DNA from: Cristatella mucedo
Taxonomy: Eukaryota > Bryozoa > Phylactolaemata > Cristatellidae
Length of the DNA stretch: 64,000 nucleotides
Assembly (NCBI GenBank): GCA_009760855.2
Contig: WPIO01000014.1
Location: 4,356,001 to 4,420,000, forward strand
Reading direction: 5' to 3'
The notes below the pieces were generated by a model that saw only the letters and a list, made by a program, of their open reading frames with translations, did no database searches and was not told the origin of the DNA. Made by a program: the position numbers and the translations under genes. This document shows positions 1 through 7,867 of the stretch, piece by piece. The number at the start of each line of letters is the position of its first letter. Positions within the stretch are counted from its first letter, which is position 1.

Positions 1-678
1 TAATTTTGGAACAGAAAAAGATGGTACTGCTAAAACTTCAGGAACTTATGACAGTAATAAGATTGTTCTTGCTTTATACACAGCTTTAGGACTTAAGAAA
101 AAAGATGCTTCAACGTCAGCGTTGTACAATGGGAGAAATGGAAATGGAATAAGAATTAGTGTTGATGCAGATGCTAAAGTAATTATGCAAGTAGCTGGTG
201 ATAGTGTTGTTTTTCTTGGGACCTATTCCTTCATTAATAAAAAAGATGATTTTTATAGTATTGTAGATACATTAGGCTTTAACTCAAATGAACAAGGAAC
301 ATTTGACCGTGACATGGTTGGAGGAACTCCTTATGAAGCAGTTGAAAAAGCTATGTATTTTGCTCGAACTTATAAAGCATGGAATAACATGTTGTTACCT
401 GATAACAGTGGTGTAAAATGGATAAGCGTTGATACTGATTTGGTTGATCCTGAACTTAATTATGTAGAGAAAAGAAAAGGATCTTCAGAACAATCTTCAT
501 CTTTATATATTATCGATACCAATGATATTTTTCCAGGACAAAAAGTTGATTTACATATTCCAAATTTAATGTTCTTACCAACAAAGGGTGATATAGAATC
601 ATTGAGTGGCTATAGAATTACATTAACAGATCAAAATGGAAATAGGATTAATACAATTACAGATATTGTATATACAAC

Positions 679-902
679 TGTGCTTATGCGTGCTGACACT
701 GTGCATGCTGCCACTAACCACATTTGCATGCTGACCCTGTGCATGTCACCCCTAATCATATTATTCATTTTGTTTGTTTTTCAAGCATGATTTTACTTAC
801 TATTCAATTGCATATCACTTTGCAGCAAATGTAAAGCGCCTAGAAAGAGATTAGGTTCTCTGAGGGCGCTTTATCAAGTGCAATATTATTATTATATTAT
901 TA
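679..902 (+). repeat. LINE-A 3' tail inserted in a viral gene
   Basis: This is the 3' untranslated tail of LINE-A: the TGCTTATGCGTGCTGAC start, the CAAATGTAAAGCGCC / GAGGGCGCTTTATC stem-loop and a terminal (ATT)n. It is nearly identical to the tails at 31733, 45090 and 51370. Viral coding sequence continues on both sides, so the insertion came after the virus had integrated. Confidence 0.9.
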
Positions 903-928
903 ATAGTTATTGAAAAAGGTAAAACAAA

Positions 929-934
929 TATAGA
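929..934 (+). promoter_or_regulatory. TATAGA start motif, paralogue 2 gene
   Basis: TATAGA lies two bases before the ATG at 937. The same hexamer sits at the same short distance before most other genes of the viral block, so it is read as a virus-type initiator; its function is inferred. Confidence 0.5.
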
Positions 935-936
935 AA

Positions 937-1797
937 ATGAAGATTAAGTTAACAGGAACTTCTAACACAGATTATAAAACTAACTACCCTCCAATAATGC
1001 TTGGTCCTAAATCGAGATATAAAAAAATTGGATTAAGAAGAGTTGAATTTACCTTCACATATAAAAGCATTGTAAAAATTGTTGCTCTAGAAAATGATAT
1101 GCTTTGGTTTAAAACCAACCCTATTTCAGGGAATAAATTTTCCGTTTCTGTTTCTCCAGGTTATTAAGATAGTGTTAGAATTGTAGCAGCATTAAATAGA
1201 GGATTAGATGGTGCTGCATCACTTTTCGACCCTTCAAGAAGAGATAGTACTGGAATTATTTTTAGTGTTGGCGAAGGTGATACAATATTTATGAAAGTAG
1301 TAGGTGAATACGTTGTTTTACTAGCAAGCTATATATCTGGTGTTATTCATAACATTGGAGATACCCTTGGTTCTAATACAAAGGAGCAAGGAATATACGC
1401 CCCTGATTATGATTACGGTGATGGAAGAGAAGAAGATAAAAAAGATGAAAAATCACATTACTTTGCTGGAACATACATAGCATGGAATAAAATGAAATCC
1501 CTTAACAACGATGGTATCGAATGGATAAGTGTTGATTGTGATCTAGTTAATCCTGCATTTAATTATATAGAGAAAAGAAAAGGGTTTGTAGAACAATCTC
1601 GATCTCTATATACCATTGATGCAAGAGATATTGCACCAGGTGAAAAAGTTGATTTACATATTCCAAACATAATGTATTTATCAACAAGAGGTGATATAGA
1701 ATCATTGAGCAGTTTTAAGATTACTTTAACAGATCAAAATGGAAATAGACTCAGCACGATTAAAGATGTTATAGCTACAATAGAAATTTCAAAGTAA
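937..1797 (+). pseudogene. Polinton-type minor structural protein, paralogue 2 (one in-frame stop)
   Basis: One reading frame of about 286 codons runs from the ATG at 937 to the TAA at 1797, broken only by a TAA at 1165-1167. The start lies right after TATAGA. The N-terminus (YPPIMLG and following) and the C-terminal blocks WISVDCDLVNP, YIEKRKG, VDLHIPN and LTDQNGNR fit a structural protein of Polinton-like elements, perhaps the penton or spike base; no enzyme motif is visible. An acidic insert (GREEDKKDEK) is absent from paralogue 1. The next gene starts 9 bp downstream. A single stop in an otherwise open frame points to a recent loss of function or a base error. Confidence 0.65.
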
Positions 1798-1803
1798 TAT
1801 AGA
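1798..1803 (+). promoter_or_regulatory. TATAGA start motif, pVI-like gene
   Basis: TATAGA lies three bases before the ATG at 1807, directly behind the stop of the preceding gene (1795-1797). Confidence 0.5.
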
Positions 1804-1806
1804 AAA

Positions 1807-1965
1807 ATGGGTAGTTATGTAAGGATTCATCATAAAAACATAAGAGGGGGAAATTATTATGGATCTGGAGTTTTAGATAAAGTACTCGATGGTGTTGGGA
1901 AAGTAACACCTGTTTTAACTGGATTAACTGGTCTAAGCATGAACATTGCTAATAAAGGAATTTAA
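1807..1965 (+). CDS. small glycine-rich protein with an adenain-like cleavage motif (pVI/pX-like)
   Basis: This 52-residue open frame is too short to stand out by length. It starts right after TATAGA. The N-terminus is basic, followed by NIRGGN and YYGSG, then an amphipathic, hydrophobic stretch (VLDKVLDGVGKVTPVLTGL). IRGG-N fits the (M/I/L)xGG-x rule of adenovirus-type proteases, which many Polinton-like elements encode. A cleaved basic leader and a membrane-active helix are the layout of adenovirus pVI-type proteins; this comparison is structural inference. The TAA at 1963-1965 abuts, in the same frame, the ATG of the coiled-coil ORF, so the two may once have been one gene. Confidence 0.5.
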   Translation: MGSYVRIHHKNIRGGNYYGSGVLDKVLDGVGKVTPVLTGLTGLSMNIANKGI

Positions 1966-2400
1966 ATGCATCAAGCAAGGAAGATTACTGAATTACAAAC
2001 TAAAAAAGAAAAGATAGATCAAGAATACGCTAATAAACGAAGAAATATGGATGATAAACTTGAAGAAGAAAAGAGAAAAAAAGAATTAGAATATGAAATT
2101 GAGAGACAAAAAAAGAAGGATTATGATAGAAAGATGAAAGAAATGGATCTAGAGATTAAACGTGCAATGCTTGAGAAACTTAAACCAAAAACTAAAAAAG
2201 GTAAAAAAGTAAAAATGGAAGAAGAATTAGAAGGAGATTCAGAAACTCTTAAAGAAAACGATCCAAAAACATATAAAGAAGTTGAGAAAGCAATCAAAAC
2301 AGTTATACCTACTGGAGAGAGAACAAGACCTGATGGATATGGTGGAATGATGAGAAAGAAAATTGGAGATGGCTTATATATTCAAAAAGTAAATTTTTAG
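1966..2400 (+). CDS. charged coiled-coil protein of the viral block
   Basis: The 144-residue frame is intact. Residues about 5-70 are almost entirely K/E/R/D/Q with spaced L, I and M, a long coiled coil. A lysine-rich stretch (KPKTKKGKKVK) follows, and the C-terminus ends in a glycine and basic segment. It is in the same frame as the preceding 52-residue ORF and separated from it only by a TAA, so it may be the C-terminal part of one 197-codon precursor. It sits between the minor structural genes and the capsid gene, which suggests an internal virion or scaffold role. No specific family was recognised. Confidence 0.55.
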   Translation: MHQARKITELQTKKEKIDQEYANKRRNMDDKLEEEKRKKELEYEIERQKKKDYDRKMKEMDLEIKRAMLEKLKPKTKKGKKVKMEEELEGDSETLKENDPKTYKEVEKAIKTVIPTGERTRPDGYGGMMRKKIGDGLYIQKVNF

Positions 2401-2407
2401 CTTTTTA

Positions 2408-2413
2408 TATAGA
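2408..2413 (+). promoter_or_regulatory. TATAGA start motif, capsid gene
   Basis: TATAGA lies six bases before the ATG at 2420 that opens the capsid frame. This supports that start over the internal ATG at 2729. Confidence 0.5.
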
Positions 2414-2419
2414 GAAAGA

Positions 2420-4021
2420 ATGGCGAGTGCACCTATTGACACTATACTTGAACTTGAAGATCCCAATTTTCCTAATTATAAAATTAATGATTATCAGTTT
2501 AAAGAATTTTACCAAACTAATGGAAATGAAACTGATACCATTCCTGATAAATAAGTCACATTCAATATTCCCGCTGAACAACAAACATGTTATGTTTTTT
2601 CAGATGGTTATCTTCTACTCGAAGGACAGTTTCTAGTTCAAACAACCCCTGGTGATGATTATTTACCACCCATTCGTAACCTTGCCGCAGGATTAGTTAA
2701 CAACACTGGTGCGTGATTATTTAATTCAATGAGAGTTAGACTTGGTGCTGAAGAGGTTGAAAGTGTGACACAAAATATAGGAACTGTTTCAACGATTATG
2801 GGGCTTCTATTTTATCCGAGTGAGTATAATAGAACTGAAGGTGGAGCAACTGGGTGGAAAAAAGATGAAGCAAGCTCATTTGATGATACGTATACTGTTG
2901 CTAATGCTGCTACAACAAATACTAGACTATTTTCATACCTAAGTCCTAACGCCTCCACAGCTAGTAATTCAAACATTGGATTTGTTTATCGAAGAGGTTT
3001 ATCTAATGTTCTTGCAGATAATGTCGGTACATTGAGTATTTCACTTCCATTATCAAGAATCTCTGGATTTTTCCCGGATATGAATAAGATTATTTACAAT
3101 ACTCAATTTACTATTGAACTAACTAGGGTTAATGAGAATGATTTTAATGCTATTATGACAGGAGTAAGTGGTACTGCTGCAGATAATAATGTTAATGTAA
3201 TTCATAGTAGAAAAACAGCTAATGTTGCTGGAAATGGTGGTTGGAATGCATTTAAAATTAGCATGACAAAAATGAGATTAATTGTTCCATGTGTAACTCC
3301 TAAAATAAGCATTCAAAAATCACTTGCTGAAATTTCAAGTGAAAGATCAAAGAAAATTAGACTAAATTACAGAGTTAGACGATATGAAAACGTTACTATA
3401 ACAAATTACAATCAAACTCTTAAATTTACAAAGACCCTATCTATGCGGAATGAAATTGATCAAGTTAGATGGCTAATTGTTGCTGCACAAAATAATAATA
3501 AATTGAATAGCTACACTGGAAATCCTTGTACTTTCAATCATTGTGATCTTAAAAATGGTACAGTAGTTACTGATAGTACAAAACAATATACATTGTTTCC
3601 AAGAAGCGGTTATCCAAAAGACACCAAACATTCAACTCCTTATCTTGATTTTACTACATTTAGGAAACAGTTTCTTGGATCAAATGAACTAAATGTACCT
3701 GTCGGTATTACTTTTCCCGAATGGTTAACTCTTTATCCTATTCATGTTATCGATCTGCAATATAATGATGAACCTCTTAGATCATCAACAAAACTTGATG
3801 TATCTATTGAGTTCAATTCTACAATACCTGGTGTTACTGCTGCTGTTGCTGCTGCTGGAAATATACCAGCACAACCTGAAATTACAGCTGCCACTGCGAC
3901 GACGGTTGTTATTCATTTTATCACTATCTGTGAGAACACTTTGGAATTAACATCTAATGAAAATAGAACACCTTTTGTTTGTAGTAAAGGAAGGTCTCTT
4001 TTCAATCCATTAGATATTTAA
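2420..4021 (+). pseudogene. double-jelly-roll major capsid protein (two in-frame stops)
   Basis: A single frame of about 533 codons runs from 2420 to the TAA at 4019-4021, with a TAA at 2552-2554 and a TGA at 2714-2716. From 2729 on it is open for 430 residues. Features of the Polinton/polinton-like virus major capsid family are visible: an N-terminal strand followed by a 'yLLLEGQF' strand, SMRVRLG, an ISLPLSRI-GFFPD block, RLIVPCVTPKISI, RWLIVAAQN followed by FNHCDL, LYPIHVIDL and a final ICENTLEL. The length is normal for such capsids (about 500-650 residues). An A-rich linker (TAAVAAAGNIPAQPEITAA) lies near the C-terminus. The gene order, capsid after minor structural genes, also fits. The stops make this copy non-functional as written. 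Confidence 0.85.
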
Positions 4022-4043
4022 TAAATTACGATTAATAGATATA

Positions 4044-4895
4044 ATGCAAAAAAAACAAATTTTATACAAGGTTCTGATGAATGGAAAAAGTCTATGAAGT
4101 TAAATATTGGAGGATCAGAAGTGTATTCTGTTTTAGGAAATGATGTGGTTTTGGTTCACAAATTTATTGTGATATAGAATTAATTTCAAATAGAAAACTA
4201 AAAAAATATATTGCTAACTCTCAACCTATGAGATTTCCTCAGATGTTGTTGGAAAAGTATTCTAGCCAATAGCAGCTAAATTTCTAGAGATGAAGTTGAA
4301 TAGAAGTATTAAGAATTCAAATGAGTGTTTTACTAGTGACAGAGTTTATCTTTATTCTCCAGATGGAATTATTGATCAAGATACTCTAATAGAAATAAAA
4401 TGTTTATGGAGTCGTAATATAGTTGAAGATTTTATACCAAAACAATATCTTGCTCAATGTCTTCTTGGCTTACATGTTTTGAAACTTAGCAGATGTTTCT
4501 ATTCAGAATTTGAAATATTCATTCCTGGATTAAATTGTTATGATATACCTAAAGATTATGTTGCCGCAGGAACAGTTAGAATTTCAACAACTTATGAATT
4601 TGATATACCAATTAGAGAACCTCTTTTATGTTTTTGCTTAAAGATGAGAAGTACTTTGAATTCGAATTTGATATAATTTCTGAATATGGTCGTTTTAACA
4701 ATAAAAAACTTTTGGTTATGGTATAAAATACTATATAAAAAAGTAGAGATACAAGTAGTTGAAAAAGAAGATCCATTTAGATTTGTAAGAATTATTCCAG
4801 CGGTTAAAGAAGTGTTAGAGAGATCTAAAATATTATTAAATAATTATATAGATGAACAGAAAGTGTCACAACGAAGACTATGTATCGAAGAATAA
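4044..4895 (+). pseudogene. YqaJ/lambda-type exonuclease (viral recombinase), multiply frameshifted
   Basis: Pieces in three frames together resemble a YqaJ/lambda-exonuclease nuclease. QGSDEW with a following VYSVLG lies near 4067-4135, SPDG near 4359, and IEIKC near 4390, which carries the acidic and lysine residues of the PD-(D/E)xK core. A C-terminal segment (4735-4850) follows. Breaks are needed in the A8 run at 4048-4055, near 4150, near 4270 and between 4640 and 4740. A single-strand-annealing recombination role is known for the family and is inferred here. The 3' end overlaps the fibre start at 4852. The part after 4510 is only weakly family-like and could include other sequence. Confidence 0.55.
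4847..4852 (+). promoter_or_regulatory. TATAGA motif overlapping the fibre start codon
   Basis: The last A of TATAGA is the first base of the ATG at 4852. The motif lies inside the end of the preceding gene, so it would be a promoter embedded in coding sequence. Confidence 0.4.
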
Positions 4896-5709
4896 TGGTT
4901 TCATTCTTTCAGATCTTGATGCAAATGGAAATAGAATTATAAATTTAGGTGACCCGTTAACGATTACGACGCTGTAACAAAATCTTATGCCGACGCAAAC
5001 TTTGTTGTTAATTCAGGAATAACAATGAATCTTGGAGGAAAACGTATTACAAACCTTGGGGTAGGTATTAACCCCACCGACGGAGTAAATGTTAGTCAAG
5101 TAAATAATTATGTTAAAAAAACTGGTGATACAATGCAAGGAGATTTAGACATGAATGGTAAAGCCATAACATCTACTTATTGGAATTCCGGAAACACCAA
5201 TCCGGTAGTCTTAAACGATGACTTGTGTTACGTATGGCGGCTTAAAACGAAATGTATTACTTAAAGCATTTCCTTCGACGACAAATATCAATATGGGTGG
5301 ATATTCAATTGCTAATGTTGCAGAGCCTGTTAATCCTTCTGACGTTGCGACAAAGAATTACGTAGGTAAAACACTTAAAAAAATAACGGAAGTAATACCA
5401 ATCTCAATGGATCCAAAAGCATTAAACTCAATACTAAATCTATCATCATCTTACTCATGGACAAATAAAATGGCTCCACCAATAATGATCCTGAATGTAA
5501 TGGTTGTAAGATCTTCTAATTGTGTATTTCTAAAACCTAACACTGATACAACTACTGTATCCGGTGATGTAAGAGCTATAAATACTTCAACAACAGGTGT
5601 TAACTTAAAATACTATGTATATTTTACAAGATTACCGACAGAGTATTACTTCGTTGATAGTGTTGGAAAATTAAAGGTAAACCTCTTGGTTAGTTATGTA
5701 CCCTCCTGA
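4852..5709 (+). pseudogene. tail-fibre-like repeat protein (two frameshifts)
   Basis: The frame opens at the ATG at 4852, shifts near 4954 and again near 5220, and ends at the TGA at 5707-5709. At least four copies of a fibre repeat are visible: around 4915 (NGNRIINLGDP, then TKSYAD after the shift), 5025 (MNLGGKRITNLG, then NPTDGVNVSQVNNYV), 5125 (TGDTMQGDLDMNGKAI) and 5290 (NMGGYSIANVAEPVNPSD, then VATKNYV). This 'G-L-M-G-ITNL-PxxxxDaxtKxYV' unit is typical of phage tail fibres, which form trimeric beta-rich shafts. The remaining 110 residues have a mixed strand pattern and could be a C-terminal knob. Receptor binding is the likely role (inference). Gene order next to capsid and integrase supports a virion fibre. 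Confidence 0.65.
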
Positions 5710-5809
5710 AAAGTATAAATGAACTATTAAAACTGATAACTCTTTTAACTTTGTTGCTTTGTGTTTACCTTAAACCACTGGAAATAATTTAGAAATGGAA
5801 CAGATAGCT

Positions 5810-6127
5810 TCATGGTCTAAAAATGATGAAAAGAAGTAGAACAATATTGTTTTTTAAGTGTTTCTTAACCAATGAATATAGTCTAGTTGGTTTTTCTTTT
5901 TTATAATAATTAGAATTTATGTTACAGTATGAACAGATTATACAGTGGTTGTTACGAAAAAGGTTAGAATAAAATTCAGTTTCTTCCATATCCTTATCAC
6001 AAATACAACAACGTATTTCATATTCCTGTTTTGGTCTTTTTCTTTTTGGTTTGCAATAAGGATGACCTGTTTCAAGGTATTCAACTTCATTAAATGTGCT
6101 TAAGCAAGTATCACAAAATATTTCCAT
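5810..6127 (-). CDS. small cysteine-rich zinc-binding protein of the viral block
   Basis: This intact 105-residue frame on the minus strand starts at 6127, right after its own TATAGA. Cysteines fall in zinc-site pairs: C5-x2-C8 with H22 and C25, and C40-x2-C43 with C62-x2-C65-x2-C68. A basic run KPKRKRPKQ at 26-34 could bind nucleic acid or act as a nuclear signal. The last 15 residues are hydrophobic. It diverges from the integrase start with only 10 bp between the two ATGs. No named family was recognised; a regulatory or DNA-binding role is plausible but not shown. Confidence 0.6.
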   Translation of the reverse strand: MEIFCDTCLSTFNEVEYLETGHPYCKPKRKRPKQEYEIRCCICDKDMEETEFYSNLFRNNHCIICSYCNINSNYYKKEKPTRLYSLVKKHLKNNIVLLLFIIFRP

Positions 6128-6129
6128 TC

Positions 6130-6137
6130 TCTATAGA
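6130..6137. promoter_or_regulatory. overlapping TCTATAGA, bidirectional start motif
   Basis: TCTATAGA contains TATAGA on both strands. The plus copy abuts the ATG at 6138 and the minus copy lies two bases from the ATG at 6127. The whole CATTCTCTATAGAATG is nearly a perfect palindrome with a start codon at each end. Confidence 0.55.
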
Positions 6138-6974
6138 ATGTCGTTCTTAACTCTAAATGAAAGAAAAAAGAAGGTAAATTCAATCCTGACTCAGATATAA
6201 GTCAAGTATTCAAACCAAGACCAAAGAACATTCCACAGGGTTTCTTTAATATTGTTGAGCCTAATGAAAATCATCAAGCAGATATTCTGTATATGCCTAA
6301 TGATTCTGGATACAAATATGCACTTAGTGTTATTGATGTTGCTAGTAGATATAAAGAATCAAGACCTCTTAAAACAAAGTCTTCCAAAGAAGTAACAAAA
6401 GCAATAATAGATATCTACAGTAAAGGTCCTTTGAAGAGGCCAAAGAAAATGACTGTTGATCCTGGGTCAGAGTTTAAAGGTGAGTTTGCTAAAGAAATGA
6501 AAAGACATGAAACACGTGTCATCGAAGGCACTAGTAAAAAGAGCGTTGCATTAGTTGAAAGAATGAATAAAACAGTTGCTGAGAGAGTATGTATTGCTCA
6601 GTATGAAAAAGAATTAGAAAGTATTAAGAAAGGAGATTACACTAGAAACAGAGAGTGGATTGATAATTTACCAAAGATTATTGATTATCTAAATAATAGT
6701 GTTACAAGAATGATTGGTGAAGAACCTGCAAAGGCGATACAAAAGAAAAGGTAAAACTAAAGAAACCAAAATATCACGGGGAAAGCTATTAGAACTTGGG
6801 ACAACTGTTAAATATGTATTAGAACCGGGTGAAGGAGAAGATGAAAAAAGAAGAAGAGCTACAGATGCGATATGGAGTTTAACAAAACATACTATTGTTA
6901 GAATAATGGTATTACGAGAACAAGCTGCTAGATATTTCGTAAATGATTTTAAGAGAAGTTTTGTTAGAGAATAG
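6138..6974 (+). pseudogene. Polinton-type DDE integrase (rve), frameshifted
   Basis: The ATG at 6138 follows TATAGA. The frame shifts in the A-rich run at 6161-6170, continues open to 6754, then shifts again in the A-rich 6735-6755 stretch to end at a TAG at 6972-6974. The catalytic core is clear: QADILYM (first D), MTVDPGSEFKGEF (second D) and ALVERMNKT (E, 32 residues after the second D). The C-terminal part ends LELGTTVKY, RATDAIWSL and KRSFVRE, the SH3/chromo-like tail usual for Polinton integrases. The N-terminus is short and lacks an obvious HHCC zinc finger. It would insert the element into host DNA. Integrase sits near one end of such elements, so the element's right end should be close. 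Confidence 0.8.
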
Positions 6975-7000
6975 TTACAAGTTATTAACTAACATTAATT

Positions 7001-7312
7001 TCAGTTTGTGAGTTTCCTAATTTCAAGTCCTTCAAATTCTTCTTTTGTAATTTCATCATCAGATAAAGCATTAGTAATCTTAAATATAATTTCAGAATAG
7101 GAACTTAAAGCATTCCTTTTACGTTAGTCTATTTCTGTCAGTACACCATCAACTGATGCAAACATTACGGATAGAGCTGAAAAGAAAGTTACAGCATGGC
7201 TAATGGATGGTGTTACTTGAATATAAGTACTTGAAACAGTTACTCCTAATGCTATTACTGTATTTATAAATTTAATTGCGTATCTAGCTCTTTTTATTTT
7301 ATTTATTATCAT
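7001..7312 (-). pseudogene. small membrane protein, one in-frame stop
   Basis: One minus-strand frame runs from the ATG at 7312 to the TGA at 7001-7003 with a TAA at 7124-7126 in the same frame. The first half has a basic N-terminus (MIINKIKRARYAIK) and two hydrophobic segments. The second half is acidic and amphipathic (ALSDDEITKEEFEGLE). That layout recalls small phage holin-like or virion membrane proteins, but no family was recognised. It converges on the integrase gene and shares the base composition of the viral block. Confidence 0.45.
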
Positions 7313-7401
7313 TTTTATTTTTATTTTATTTTTATTTATTTTATTATTATTATTATTTATTTTATTTATTAATTTTTATTTTAATATTTTTATTTTATTT
7401 A
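7313..7401. repeat. AT-only low-complexity tract
   Basis: About 90 bases of near-pure A/T, built from TTTTATT and TTTATT units. It lies between two minus-strand frames of the viral block. Confidence 0.8.
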
Positions 7402-7488
7402 TTAATTTAGACACCCCCTAATATTTTTATTAAACTGAACAGTCTCTTCATATTTTTTAACGGCGAAATCTTTTCTCAAATCTGGCAT
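7402..7488 (-). CDS. 28-residue ORF with a TATAGA start, possible gene remnant
   Basis: The ATG at 7488 follows TATAGA by two bases, the same spacing as at 937. The frame (MPDLRKDFAVKKY and following) ends at 7402 beside the AT-only tract. Composition and start context suggest the 5' end of a viral gene whose remainder was lost or scrambled, possibly joined once to the downstream membrane-protein frame. Alone it is too short to name. Confidence 0.35.
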   Translation of the reverse strand: MPDLRKDFAVKKYEETVQFNKNIRGCLN

Positions 7489-7490
7489 TT

Positions 7491-7496
7491 TCTATA
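7491..7496 (-). promoter_or_regulatory. TATAGA start motif on the minus strand
   Basis: TATAGA on the minus strand, two bases before the ATG at 7488. A second minus-strand copy lies at 7509-7514. Confidence 0.45.
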
Positions 7497-7574
7497 TAAT
7501 AGAAAATTTCTATATCTTTTTTCTTTGTGAATAATCCAGAGATATTACAAAATCATAGGGCAAAAGTTTTAATT

Positions 7575-7691
7575 TTGTAAGAAAAGTACACTTTTTGGAC
7601 ATTTCCATTTTTAATCCTTTGAAATGCGAACGATAGTGAGCATAAGGAGGATTAAAAATGGAAATGTCCAAAAAGGGTACTTTTCTTACAA
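7575..7691. repeat. inverted repeat, 44-bp arms with 29-bp loop
   Basis: The arms at 7575-7618 and 7648-7691 are reverse complements with one mismatch. The AT-rich composition of the viral block stops at the right arm. It could be a terminal hairpin of the element, a MITE-like insertion or a rearranged terminal repeat. The reading frame through it is a by-product of the palindrome. Confidence 0.85.
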
Positions 7692-7867
7692 CACGCCATC
7701 CTACCACTTGGAGAGCTACCTATTTGTGCAACTGACGGCCCATCAAAGACAGCAAGCGAAAAGTTAGTATTAAAGTGTAGTGTATCGTTATGGAGGGACG
7801 GACGTTGAATTGTAGTACTGAGGATCTAAGTATAAACTTTATCATAAAAGACCACCTGACTGCCGAC

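Larger units (their letters stand above)
2..947 (+). pseudogene. Polinton-type minor structural protein, paralogue 1 (5' partial, interrupted)
   Basis: The frame is open from base 2, so the gene enters from the left edge. It runs in viral sequence to about 678, is broken by a host LINE tail (679-902), and the gene's own last codons appear to resume at 903-947. The C-terminal half carries the block WISVD-DLV-P-NY-EKRKG, then a VDLHIPN segment and LTDQNGNR. It aligns block by block with the gene at 937-1797, so the two are tandem paralogues. The family pattern (a closing LTDxxGN strand followed by short beta strands) matches a structural protein common in Polinton/adintovirus elements, probably penton or spike-like; that role is inferred. 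The stop at 788-790 lies in repeat sequence and is not native. Confidence 0.65.

Noticed and set aside
2427-2636. 69-codon hydrophobic frame
   Set aside because: It is out of frame with the capsid gene, whose own frame explains the region.
3744-3950. Leu-rich 68-codon frame
   Set aside because: Shadow of the capsid gene in another frame.
1-7691. Bacterial or phage contamination joined to host sequence
   Set aside because: A host LINE tail lies inside the block, and the capsid and integrase types are those of eukaryotic Polinton-like elements.
7510-7707. 65-codon minus-strand frame
   Set aside because: It spans the inverted repeat, and its sequence is dictated by the palindrome.
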